Shown piece by piece: positions 11,845-23,368 of a stretch of 64,000 nucleotides of DNA; the stretch's first letter is position 1; each line of letters begins with the position of its first letter. The notes beneath the pieces were generated by a model. That model saw only the letters and a list, made by a program, of their open reading frames with translations. It was not told where the DNA came from and did not search any database. Origin of the DNA: Pholiota molesta (lineage: Eukaryota > Basidiomycota > Agaricomycetes > Agaricales > Strophariaceae); contig JACGCK010000072.1 in the NCBI GenBank assembly GCA_014925825.1, positions 124,001 to 188,000 on the forward strand, written 5' to 3'. Position numbers and translations under genes: made by a program.

Positions 11845-12816
11845 TCAGCCACTATAGACTTGAGGCTCTCCATAGCGCGTGAATGGCGAAAACTTCCAAT
11901 AACTGGATCTCTGTCAAATCAATTCTTGAAATAAAAAGTTCTATAACTAACCTTCGATTCACAAAATACGCGATTCTAGTCACGAACCATTTGAGTGCGC
12001 TGGGTAATGGGGGCTATATTTGAAGAGCAATGATTAACTGGGTATCCAACCCACGAATAATTTGCATACCCATTCTGGAGCTTGTGTTTGATCATGAGCT
12101 GTTAGCCCAAATGGAATTTGCGTGAAGAATCCTCCCGAACTCTTCAGATGATCCTCCATCGCTGGGAAGAACAATCAATTGTGCTGCAGAATCAGGTAGC
12201 AGTGAGTCAGGCGCAAAACTCACCCTTGTTCATAGCCTGTAATTCTTCGCGTGTGAAGACGGACATTCTCTCTGGAGAAATCGTGTCTATCTAGAGAAGA
12301 GAGGCATATTAAGTTGAAAGCTTTCGGTCATGACGTGAAGAATATCTGCTAGGCGCTTACCTCTTCTGTCAAATGGGCGACAAGCGGATCGCCCAAAGCC
12401 TCCAATAAGCGCCGTGTCGTCTCCGCATCGTATTTTTCTTCCTTAGTCTGTACTTTTTTGAAGTATTCCTCCAGCTTGAGCATGTGCTCCTGGAACGCCT
12501 CGTGTTGGTCGACGTTATGCTGCATATCTAATTTTGCCTGCAACCGGGGAAACACGATATGTTCTTCCGCGTCGTGGTGGCTGTGGATGAACTGCACGCC
12601 TGCGAGGACGTATCCTGCGAACGCGGCCTCGTCTGCAGGAGTGATAAGGGGGGCATTCCGCCACATAGAATTGATACTCCGGATCATGAGGTTGTGGGTG
12701 AGCGCCATTTCGACGCTGAACCAGTCGCCGAGGCTGGCTGCAGGATCGAAGTAGACCGGTGCATTTGGAATGGAAAGGAGCGGCCAGCGGGTGGATGGAT
12801 CTGAAGTGGCTGCCAT
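11845..12816 (-). CDS. Hemerythrin-like HHE domain protein, copy 1
   Basis: Five exons: 12816-12361, 12290-12224, 12161-12070, 12013-11952 and 11908-11845. The four-helix metal-binding core shows ALTHNLMIRSINSMW, FIHSHHDAEEHIVFPRL, VDQHEAFQEHM and VAHLTEE, with the His/Glu set expected for a di-iron or other metal site. The C-terminus runs PPLPSALKWFVTRIAYFV and SSYWKFSPF, as in fungal hemerythrin-like proteins. No signal peptide is visible. The role is not known from sequence; oxygen, nitric oxide or metal handling are family options. The ATG at 12816 was preferred because the frame further upstream lacks an ATG. It is tandem with copy 2. Confidence 0.9.
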
Positions 12817-13298
12817 TATGTTGTAGTCAGAGCGGTAATTCTCAAATTTCAATTTATATGACTGAGCGAGGCCCTTACCAAAGTCGTACTTGTCATATGG
12901 TCAAAACGCGCTAGCAGGGATGCCGTATGGCCGACAAAAATGTCCTCATTTGGTCCTCATCATCCTCATCCCTGCCTCATCCTTTGAACTTCGAACGTTG
13001 AAACCTGTTGAAACACTATGATCCTGGCTCACGCTACACTTGTAAACCCATGCGGACAAGAAAGTACCGAAAAGCGTTCTGATTCAACGCCCTTGAAACG
13101 CAGAGCGCTCACGAAGTTAAAAATAACTCTGCGCTCAATCTCTGCTGATCAGCTTGCTAAGCCTCCAAATCAATGAACTTACATGCACGCCAGCTGTAAA
13201 CAAAGTATATATATGTATCCATGACTGATAGTATACCTACATAGATTATTATGCACATATCTCTGGTTATTAAATTCAAGTTAACTCTTGTATATTCA
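12817..13298. other. Intergenic region between hemerythrin-like genes
   Basis: It contains the presumed promoter of copy 1. A run of degenerate TCCTCAT units lies at about 12944-12985. No RNA gene or mobile element was recognised. Confidence 0.4.
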
Positions 13299-14301
13299 TC
13301 ACAACGGCTCCCGTGGAGGATATGTTTGAAAGTCGCCGGCAGCACTATACGGCGAGAACTTCCAATAACTATCATATGATTAGAAACTCTCCCGCCTCTC
13401 TACAGAGCTGTAGCACTCACTTGCGATATATGTGGTGGGAAATGTGGCTGGATACCCAATGGTGGACCGTATGATCTGAGGTGATTTTAGGCTTATCATC
13501 CAGCAATAAGTCGGTATTTTTTAACGAATGCACCAGTCCTCACCCATTTGGAGGCGTCGGCTTTATTGTGATGCGTTATTATAAGTGGAAAGAGAGTCGG
13601 CGACTCTCTAATCTTTGCATTGTGTTTCTCTAGCGCTGCGGGGAAAAAAATATGAGTGAGAGAAGATTTTGCCAGTAATGACAGGCTCTAACCATGTATG
13701 ATCTCTGTTAATTCACGCTCTGCAAATAGAGCAAGAAGTCTGCTAGAAACCGTTGAAATCTAAAGCAATCAAGTAATATCCAGTCACTGTTTGTGTTGAG
13801 AGTTAGAAAATATCTACTTGCTTCGTCGTGCAAATGTTGAACTAGCTTGTATCCGAATGCTTGGCGTAGCTCCAGGATTCTGACATTGTCGAAGCTTTCC
13901 GCTTTATGTTGTATCTTCTTGAGATATGCCTCGAAATCGTGAAGCGATGCTTCAAACGCGAGATGTTGAACAACATTAGTGCGCATGTCGATTTTCTCTT
14001 GAAGCAAGGGAAAAATTCTTGTCTCCTGCGTAGTGTGGTGGGCGCGAATTAAATCTACACATGCCAAGCAGTATCCAACAAAATCGGCTTCATCTTCTGC
14101 CAAAACTAGAGGCGCATTAAGCCAGATCGAATTTAGCGCTCTGATGATGACATTATGGGTGAGAGCGAGGTCGTCCGGGAACCAAAGAGAAATATTGCTG
14201 TGATTGCCGAAGTCTAAGTCGACGCTGCAGGTTACAGGGATGCAAGGATATGGACCCTCGTGGTCAACATTGATTTGTATAGGTTCTGGATCAATCAACA
14301 T
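13299..14301 (-). CDS. Hemerythrin-like HHE domain protein, copy 2
   Basis: Five exons: 14301-13822, 13759-13693, 13635-13544, 13491-13421 and 13368-13299. They mirror copy 1 intron for intron. Core motifs are LALTHNVIIRALNSIW, LIRAHHTTQETRIFPLLQEK, VVQHLAFEASL and VQHLHDE; the end is NYWKFSPYSAAGDFQTYP. Intron 1 is a GC-AG intron (GCAAGT at 13821). If it is forced to GT-AG, a frame break appears that is not real. Compared with copy 1, HHDAEEH has become HHTTQET, so the metal ligands there are partly changed and binding may differ. The copies probably arose by tandem duplication. Confidence 0.85.
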
Positions 14302-14839
14302 AGAAGCAGGATGGGAAGGGGGAAATGACCTTGATACCTATATCATAATACTAAGTTGATCGCTTTATATGGTGAGGAAGACAGAGAGGTTGCAAGGCGG
14401 ATCAATTTTGATTGTAGAGACCGACCGATCATGACGGGGAAAACATCAAGTCAACACCCAGTCGTTTCACTGGTCAGTAAGTATCTTTGAAGTATCTCAG
14501 TTATAATCGCAGCATGATATATGTGTAAGATTAAAACTAAGGCAGTAGTTTAGTATCAAACTTTAGCTTTGGAAAGAAGTAAAAATTCTCGCATTGAATG
14601 TATCGAACATACATACATCTGCCTAGTATCAATTTGAATTATTACAAAGTACAACCCAGCGGTCACGGAGGCCGAATTGGCCGGAAATTGTGTGGAACAT
14701 TTGGCTCTCCACAAAATATTAACAATGCATATATGGAGGTGCATACCTACCGAGTGGCGCGCCGGCGAGAGGTGCTGGCGAGGTCTGAGGAATAAATTTG
14801 CGGTGCGAAATCATGATTATAAGCCCATCACAACAGTAT
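14302..14839. other. Intergenic, nothing recognised
   Basis: It lies upstream of hemerythrin-like copy 2 and downstream of the CorA-like gene. Short frames only. Confidence 0.4.
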
Positions 14840-16762
14840 TCATCGCCTTCGACTTGGACGGATTGATTGGACGGACGCCGATGAACTTTCACTTCCGAAG
14901 GATCTGCTAGGAATAATGGAATGGGAGGCTATTGAAGGTGACTTCCTCATATCATTCAATCCGAATGTCGGAAGTCCCTCGTCGTGGATGTCTAGTTCAG
15001 GTTCTGCATCTCTAATCGATTGTTCCTGGCGTGTCTGAGCTGCCAGCGCCTTTTGTCGACTGCGCCTCCATAGTTCCCATACAACGAACACCGTGGCTGT
15101 AAGAGGTACGGTGATTGCAAAGAAGAGCCATAGTTGACTGTTGATGGATAGACCGGTGTTGGCTTCATTAGAATTAAAAAACACCATGCTGAACAGGGCC
15201 TGGTTTTAGGAGCAAGATGAGAACAGAGCATAAATGGTCGAAGTGGTAATTACTGACCGAGACAAAGGTCCCTGGAAGGAAAAACATTGTGACGGCAGCC
15301 ATGCTGTTTGAAAAGCCATGCCAACGTTATTACAGAAAAAACCAAAACCATAGCTAGAAAACATACGTGATCATTGAGGAGCTGTCTTGTTGGGTAGACA
15401 CTGCAATTTGCGAAGTAAAATCAGAAATAGACAAGCTAAACAAGTTGAACAGGTGATTCATGACGATATCGGTATGGTCGACATATGAGCTGACCCAGCG
15501 CGTCATTGTCTTGACTTGCGATAAAAGATGGGATAATGACTCCCGGACCGCACCGTACTCTTGTCCGTCAAGCTTGGGCTGGAAAAAATGTGAATAGGCT
15601 GAGTTTTGATGAATTCGGGACAAGTATTCAATATGTTCACGGAGATCTTCCAAAGAAGTACGGATGACATGGAAATGTTCCGCAAGGTTGCGAAGGTTGT
15701 GAACGTTTCGAGTGTCTGGCTCGAATAATTTCGATTCTTCGAGCTCTTTTATCTTCAAGAAAGCAAGCTTTTATCAGAGACATAAATATTTGAAATATTG
15801 TCTGCTCACATAGTATCGCAAGGTCTTATGCTCTTTTTGAAGTTCTTCACCCCAGTTATAGAGCCGTTCTGCCACTATCAGGGTATCGATAGAAAGCGGA
15901 CGCATGAGAGCCTTGGGCGTTTGAAAGACGAGGGAGATGATTTTCTGCTTAGCGGCCTCAGGACACTTGTAACAGATGTACGTAGAAACAACGACTGTCT
16001 TGTTTCGTGAGAGCGCGTGCTTGAACCACAGAAAAGAAGGGTCGGATCTGATACCAGCCGATATTTGGTAGAATCCATCTAGCAAATATTATTTACGACA
16101 AGGAACAATATTTAACATTCAAACGTGCATACCTACAGATGACACTATGCCTTCAGCGTCTCTAGTTGGAAACGAAGTTCCTCCATCGTGACGGTATAGC
16201 ACTTCCGGGCTCATAAGCTGGAAGAACAGCGGAGAGACACCAAATGAATCCATCATCCACGAAGCAATATTAATGGATCCAGTCTCCCTCCAGTTGGAAG
16301 GTAAGTGTAGATCTTCCATAAAGCTATAAGAGCGGAGTGATGAGTCGACTGAGTCGAAGTCAAATCCCTATTTACAACGTACAACATCCTAAGCGCTACG
16401 TCTTCTTCGTTCCCATTTTCCGATTGTAGATTGTCTGTTTTGGCGGCGAAATGCTGCAGTACAGAGCTATCGTTAGGACACTTTGTCAGACGTGGGATGT
16501 TGCCAGCAACCTCCAAAATGTCGATGTAGGTGGGATCGCAATTGGGCGCTGTCGGTTGAATTGGTTCCGCTGCTTCCCTTGGCTTCAGTAATGTTCCAAT
16601 GGCTGGCCAATGTTCGATCTCTGGGTAGATCAGTCGCCCGACCTTATGCATTTGCAGAGGATTATGAAGCTGGAATGAGCAAAGGTCTCGTTGCCGACAG
16701 GTGGGGCTGTCCAAGGGCTGTCTGTGGGAAGTGTATTCAAGTGAATCAGATCGCTGCGACAT
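14840..16762 (-). CDS. CorA-like divalent cation transporter (fungal type)
   Basis: Six exons: 16762-16383, 16323-16133, 16078-15810, 15752-15367, 15303-15258 and 15199-14840. The long cytosolic part includes RMFFMEDLHLPSNWRETG, SFLWFKHALSRNKTVVVST and a coiled stretch before the membrane. Two C-terminal membrane helices follow: MAAVTMFFLPGTFVSALFSM and QLWLFFAITVPLTATVFVVW. Instead of the bacterial GMN loop it has FSMVFFN, as in the fungal CorA-like family. Members are presumed Mg2+ or other cation channels of uncertain selectivity. An upstream in-frame ATG at 16918 is also possible; 16762 was preferred because the extra 52 residues look non-conserved. Confidence 0.85.
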
Positions 16763-17613
16763 CCGAACAGAGTTATATATGAAAGTCTTCCATTTGATTA
16801 AGACAAGGGTGGGAGAACATAGTTTAGATAACAGTCGTCTATGCAAGGCACCGTACGACTTCGAAATTCGAAATTCGCGGAGTCCGGACGTTGACAATGA
16901 AACGTGACATGTGACCATCCCGTGTTATCGAGAGCTTACATCTAAATTTAGCTTTAAGCGCTCACCACTGTCACCAGCACCACTAATGCACTTGAGTTAG
17001 GCTATGGTGCCAAAGCCCTATGGGATCGTTGGAAAGGAGACATTATGTCGAGATTTATTTTGCTGCTGGCCTTCTCATTTTCATCTGTTTTACAATTGTC
17101 ACGCCACATATCGGTGTTTAAGAACTTGTATCATATATTTCGCACTCGTTTATTTGTGCAAAAATGGAGGCTTTCGTCAAATGTGGCCACGAGTCTACGT
17201 TTTTTCACCTCAAAGGTGCCAGTCTTTACACATAAATAGTCTATACATTGCGATATATATAAATAAATGGACAGTCATGAATTTTGCGCCTGTGTGCAAA
17301 TAGGTGGTAGGTATACAGATCGAACTTCACGTTTTACAACGTAGAATATGCAAAATAATAGATAAAAGCATGGAGACAACTGATATAAAAGAGAGTGCGT
17401 AAGTGTGGCAATACATAGCGGCGCATTAAAGCATTGTGATTCCAAGGCGACAGCAAAAACGAGAACGAAAGCAAGTGGAGGAATATCGTGAAAGTCTTCG
17501 ATACTTAGTCGTCGATATGTCGTGAAGAACAAAGCATCCTCGATGCAGGAGCTCAGAAAACAGAGTGAAATGAAGAGTTAAATAGAGAATATCCAAGGCC
17601 GCGGAACTGAGCG
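16763..17613. other. Intergenic, nothing recognised
   Basis: It contains the 5' flank of the CorA-like gene and the presumed 3' UTR of the transcription factor gene. Only short AT-rich frames are present. Confidence 0.4.
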
Positions 17614-20600
17614 TTATGAATAAAACCTATATTCAGCGCCATTGTTCCAGAATGGTTGTGGGTTTGAAGGCGAAGGATGTTGTGGTTGCTGCGGTTGCTG
17701 CTGCTGCTGCTGAACTCGTTGGCCCATGGTCGACCACGTGTCAGGACTTGGCATCCCCATGGCCATTGCATGATTCTGGCCGGGCATGTCATGCTCATCA
17801 TACGAGGCATCCATGGGTTGATGTTGCCGCATCTGCTGCTGCTGATGGGCGAGCTGGTGGTGCTCCACCCCCGACTTCATGTCGTACATCGTTACTTCGT
17901 GGTGCTGAGGTTGCTTTTCATATGACTGTGGAGCACTTGGGATCGAGATGATGGTCTGGTCCATGTTCATCCCAGAGAGCGGAATACCTTGATGCGAGTC
18001 GTGCTGCTGCTGATGCGATAGATGAGACGAGGACGCCGAGGGGCCAGGATACGACGGTTCCGTAAACGCAGTCGACGTATGAAAGTAGGCAGTTGCGCTG
18101 GAGGTGGGCGCCGGTGGTTGTGGACCGAAGACAGGCGCAGTAGGATGGTGTTGAGGAAATGTGGGTGTAGACGGGTGTCCTGAACTGACGACACTTGTCG
18201 TCGTAAACGGCGAGCTAGAAGACGATGTCGGAGCGCCCGCATTGGAGAACGGACTTGATACCGTGCTGTATCCTCTACCCTCCGCTCCAGTGCTCGAAGC
18301 CGTTTGCATAGAATCATAAGTCTGCGGCTCATACATCACTTGCGAGTGCGCCTGTGTTTGGTCGTAGACATTTGGCGTGAACGGTGGCCGCTCGGAGGAG
18401 ACTGATTGTTGCTGTGGCTGGTGTTCATGGATACTGAAATGTTTCCTATGCACCATATGCGTGTTTGCGACCTCCGAAGGAGGGGCCTCGAAGAAGGGAT
18501 ATCGCAAATTTTCAGGGCTCCCGTCCAGGCTCTGGCTCTGGCTCAGTGACTGTTGCTGCAGATGTTGCTCCTGTTGCTGGCGCTGGTGTTGGTGAGCATG
18601 CTCTGACTGAACATGGCTAAGCGAAGAAGACCGTGAGCGGTTAAGATCTTGCTCATACGGACTCTGCGAGTTGCTCGTCGTAGGCGGCGCGGCAGGCTGC
18701 ATCGACAGCTTTTGTTTCTGTTGCTTCTGGTACGCTAGCACCGCGTCAGGCGCTGGCAGGGCCCTTGCGGCCGACGTCATCAGCGGCTGTGGATTCCCTC
18801 CGCCTGATGCTCCAGAAAAAGAGTGCTGGCGGGACGCCCGCGACGAGTTGTCTCTGTCCTTGTTAGCCCGGACGCGTACGCCAACAGATGGGTAGGTCGG
18901 ATTTTTGTCCTTCTTAGCGTGTTTCTTCTCCTTCTCGCCGTCTCCCTGTTCGGTGTCTCGTACCGCGACTGCGAGGCGCACAACAGACGTCATCTCTTGT
19001 TTTTGGTGCTCGGTGCGGATAAATTCGTCGTGAGGAAAGTTGGCTGGCGGCACGGAAGACCGAGAGGCAGACGGGGAGGAGGAGTGAAGTGCTACCACGT
19101 TGGCGTGTCGTTGCTGGTACTGGCCCACTTGAGTAGCATTGACGCTATTCCACTCATGCCCTGGCAATGGATTGGATGATTGGTACCCAGTCGATATCGC
19201 TAAAGGAACACAGAAATTAGTTAGTTTAATGTAGATCACTGTCGAGAGCAGTGTTTACATACCTCCAAAAGGGCTACATAATTCAACCTGGCTATGCTTT
19301 CTTTTCATCCCTTGATTCGCACCCACACGGCAACCGACTCTCTTACACAACGCCGCAGCGATCTTGCGCTTGTCATCTCCGAGCGCCACACCCACAACAC
19401 CTGAGCCCTCTGGGTGCTCGCCCAAGAGCCACCCCAGTGCAATAGCCACGTCGTCCAGCAACGCCGCACCATCGAGGGCCGCAAACGGCAATGGCGACAA
19501 GGACGAAGACATTGCCTTACCAGCCGTCAGCTGCGCCGCATGCGCACATATCACGACGGCATCAAATACCAGCTTGTCCAGCGGGTACAAATCGAACATC
19601 GACGGCGAGACGGCTGCTGCTGCTGTGACTCTCTGAGAGGAGTTGGGAGCAGGGACAGCGGTCTTGCCGGGAGAGGCCGAGGGGGAGGAGGAGGAGGTAG
19701 GGGAAGATGATAATGAAATAGATAGGAGGGAGGTAGACAACAGCGACTGCGACGAGGACGAGGACGAGGACTGCGCCCCATAAATTTCCTTCGCCGCCTT
19801 GAGAATCGCATGCGCTGCATGCACTGTCGTCTGCGCCGCCGCCGAGCTGATTGGCACAGCTGCATCATGGCCAGTACCATTAGGCCCTCCGCCAGCGCTA
19901 GCAGCTCTGCGCAAGAATGGCGTGTACACCTTGATGAGCAACACATTGGCCATCACCGCGAGCTCAGAACGCTGTAAAAGCTGGACGCGTTCCGCCATAC
20001 CAGCCTCGCTGCTGCTCGCTGCCGGCTTCTGGGCAAACGGCGGGGTCGCAGCGGTGTTAAAGTGGGCGTCGGGATAGGAACCAGGGGCACTGGCAGTAGC
20101 AGGAACAAGGGTCGGAGTAGCAACGGAGACGTGGTCAACCCACTTGACAGACGCTGGGAGTGCAGCCTGCCATCGCCGTACCTCAGCCTCATGAACCACA
20201 GCCTGGTCGAGCGTATAACCACAACAGCAGTCCGGATGCACTAGCCGATTCTTGATAGTCTGCGCAAGCTGCGTGAGGCTGTAAAAATTATTTAGCATAC
20301 AAAGCTTTGACATAACGTATAAAGAAGCTCACCGATACCGAGCGCCGAGGTATTCCTCCTCAGCTCGCTCTGCGGCATCACTCGTGGACATGGACGGTGA
20401 CGTCGCATGCTGCGCCTTACTCTTCTCACGATGACCACCATCATGCTGCATGTGCATACCACCGTCCTCATCCTCGTCGGATTCCTGGCCGTCGCTGTGC
20501 GCAGAGGCAGGGGCCATCGGCTGCGGCGACGACGGGAACGATGCGCATGCCGGCAATTTGACCCGAAGAGGTGTGCGGGGATGTACGGCTGGTGGCCTAG

Positions 20601-23368
20601 TGCATCTGCCGTGAACCTAGGAATAGGCATAAAGCGTTAGTACAACCCATTCATACCGGCGATACCAGGCACTTCCGAAATGGCGGAATGCAGTAAAAAT
20701 GAAAAGACGTACAGGTCGTAGAACAACACCTCCCACCAAATCATCTTCTTCCACTCCTCGCGATTCCGCTCCCTCTCCGCCTCCCGCTCGCGCTTGCTCG
20801 GGCCCTTCCCACTTCCGCCTCCGCCTCCGCCTCCTGCACCGCCTGTACTAGTGGCGGCACTACTACCAGGCGCACCCAGACCGGCACTCGGCACCGCGTC
20901 CTGCTGCGTGCCCTTCCCGCTCAGCATGGATGAGAGGACGGACGCGTCCCGGGCAAGCCCCATCCCCCGTGCAGCATTGACCAGTTTGCCAACCTAAAAG
21001 GCAACAGGAACAAAAGATGTACGAGGAGGGGGAAGAGGCATGTTCCGGTGCAAAAAGTCACAAAGAGGAGAAGAAAAGATCAATCAGCACGCATCCGCAC
21101 AACTGCAACACGGCACCGCCGACGACGCCGCCTCCAGAGAAATGAGAGACGCACCAGAGCATAGATCAACGCCGCGCCGGACCCCGGCCCCGATGCAAAA
21201 CCTGCACCCGCGCCCAAGCCCAAGCCCAAGCCCAAGCCCAGCCCAGAGCCCAAGCCCAAACCTGATCTCGACCCAGCATCCCGCTCCGAAAGACCCTCGT
21301 CGTCCCCCGTGCCCGATCCCAAGCCCACATTCCGCCCCGGTGCGCTCGTAAGGAGGAGGTATCCCAGCCCCGCGATACACGCGAGGAGATAGTCCATCTT
21401 CTCCGCCTCTTCTGCCATCGCAGTGGGCGGCGGCGGGTGCGCGTGCGCGTGCGCGTGTGCATGTGCATGGCCCGCGGCGAGCACTGTGTGATGCGTGTCC
21501 CACACGCCAAGAGCCTGCTGCGAGAGCGCGTACAGAAACGCCGGGGTTTCTGCGGTGGCGCGCGGCGACACCGGGCTTGTACTGGAATTGGGGTTTGGTG
21601 ATGATGAGGCGGCCGGAGGAGATGGGGAGGGCACGGACGCGCCCATGGCGAGGATCGCGCACATTAACGCGAAGAACGTCAGCGGCTGATCGTCCCCTGT
21701 GGCATCATCGTTTCCACCCGCATTCTCGCCTCCTGGCCTCGCGGTCTTGCTACCACGACCACCGCCGCTCCCTGAGCCCTCGCCATCTACATCCATGTCC
21801 GTCTCCTGTTGCTGCAGCCCGGGAATACCCCCGAAATAGATCTGCCGCGCCCGCCGCGCCTCCCTCGCCTTCTCTCTCTCGCGCTCCTTCCGCTCCCGCT
21901 CCCGCTCCCTCTCCTTACTCGGCCCCCCACCCAACACCGCAAGACACCGACGCTCGAACGCGTGCCAGCCCGGCTCACGCGCGTGTGCAGACGCCTGCGC
22001 CTGCGCGCGGCCCGCACCGCCAGGCTCGAACGGGATCGGCCGCACGCGCAGCACCTCCCGCGCGCGCGCAAGCAGGCGTCTACACGTCTGCAGCGGCGGG
22101 AGCAGCGCCACGAGCGCGGGGGTCACCTGCGGCCTGGTATACTGCGGCTGTGGTGCCGGCAGCGCATGTCCGGTGTTCGCGGACGCGCCGACTGCGGGTG
22201 ACGTCGTGGACGCGGACGGCGTCGACGCGCTGGTGCTAGGGACGTGGCGCGGAAACGCCGCAGAGGACGCTGCGGTGGAACCCGGGGGCGGGATCGTTGG
22301 CAGGGGGTAGTATATGCTCAGCGCGGGGAGGAGTAACTGGGCAGGAGATCTCCGCTGGTGGGAGGGGGGTGCAGGTCAGCGCGTGGGGGGAACGGATTGC
22401 GTTTGAGCGGCGAAGGCGCTCTAGAAGGGTATGCAGAACGTGTATCACTACTGCTACTGCTTCCATCTATGTCAAAAACAGCACTGGTGTGCGGTTGAGG
22501 CTGTGGACGGGAGAGCTCTATGTCGATGGGGGAAGGTTCTAATTTAATAAGACCCGTGGTGTCCGCATTCGAAAATGCGCGCTGCCTCTGCGCACTAGAC
22601 GAATTCGATACAGATGCGAAAGGGGAACTAGGAGATGATGAGGGCCAGCTAGCGCCAAGATCAAGGTCAGCTAGCCAGATGGATGTCAAATCATGCGCAG
22701 TAAGCATAAAGGAGGCGTTGGCAGACAAGTGTGATGGAGATGCAGCGTAATGGTGATGATGTGGTGCTGGTGTTGATGTAACCCATTCGTATGTGAAGCA
22801 TGTGGAGACGTAAATAGGGAGGGCTGGGCGTTAGCGGAAAACGAAAAGGGATATGAAGACTGAAATGCGGGTGGATTTTGGCCAGCAGTGATCATGGCAA
22901 GGATCGCCTCGACTTGAATCAGGCGGTTATTGAGTGAATGTAAGTCCCTAAAGAAACACGTAGACGCAGAAGTAAGCAGCGTAATAGAGAGATAAAAAAT
23001 AATGCGAGTTACACTTTCTCTGCAGCAGCAGGAGAATATATACATCTGACGACAGTGTCGCGCTTCGTGCAACTCCCGCAAGGGGCTCTTCTGTCGCATT
23101 TTAGCTTTAGACGCTTGCACTATGGAAACGACGCGCTTATGGTAAGTCCAACATCCTAAAGGGGGCTGCGGAGAAGAAGGACGGACCTCTGCGCAGACCA
23201 CGGTGATTCTGGATCTGATTTGGCTGATATGCGGACAGCAGATGAGGTTCTTGGACGAAGCGACGAGAAAGGCACTCACGGGCCCGTTGTGGGCGACGGC
23301 TGGTGGTGGCTTCCCGAGGCCTGTGGCTGAATGTGGGGAGTGTGGAGGTGATGGTGGGAGGAGTCCAT
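17614..23368 (-). CDS. Zn2Cys6 transcription factor with fungal-specific domain
   Basis: The start MDSSHHHLHTPHIQ is at 23368. The binuclear zinc cluster is built by exons 2-3: CAEC, KRLKLKC, DRRAPC, GSC, then KRDTVVRC, with classical spacing. LHSLNNRLIQVEAILAMI follows as a likely dimerisation helix. Further on are the fungal-specific transcription factor domain landmarks VGKLVNAARGMGLARD, KKMIWWEVLFYDLY and RPPAVHPRTPLRVKLPAC. The C-terminus is Gln-, Ser- and His-rich. Resolved introns include 23279-23215, 23186-23120 and 23012-22948. Two joins, near 22750 and 22335, could not be reconciled in phase and may hide introns or indels. Insertions of Gly-Leu and Ala-His repeats make it unusually long. 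Its targets are unknown. Confidence 0.8.
21190..21480. repeat. Simple repeats inside the transcription factor gene
   Basis: Hexamer-like CCCAAG units (about 21205-21260) encode alternating Gly and Leu on the minus strand. GCGTGC/GCATGT units (about 21437-21472) encode alternating Ala and His. Both are prone to length change. Confidence 0.8.

Noticed and set aside
13299..14301. Hemerythrin copy 2 as a pseudogene
   Set aside because: Using a GC-AG intron 1 and the acceptor at 13492 gives one continuous protein that matches copy 1.
17616..19179. Plus-strand frames opposite the Gln-rich end of the transcription factor
   Set aside because: They are Leu/Cys-rich shadows of CAG/GCT repeats on the other strand and show no domain or splice structure.
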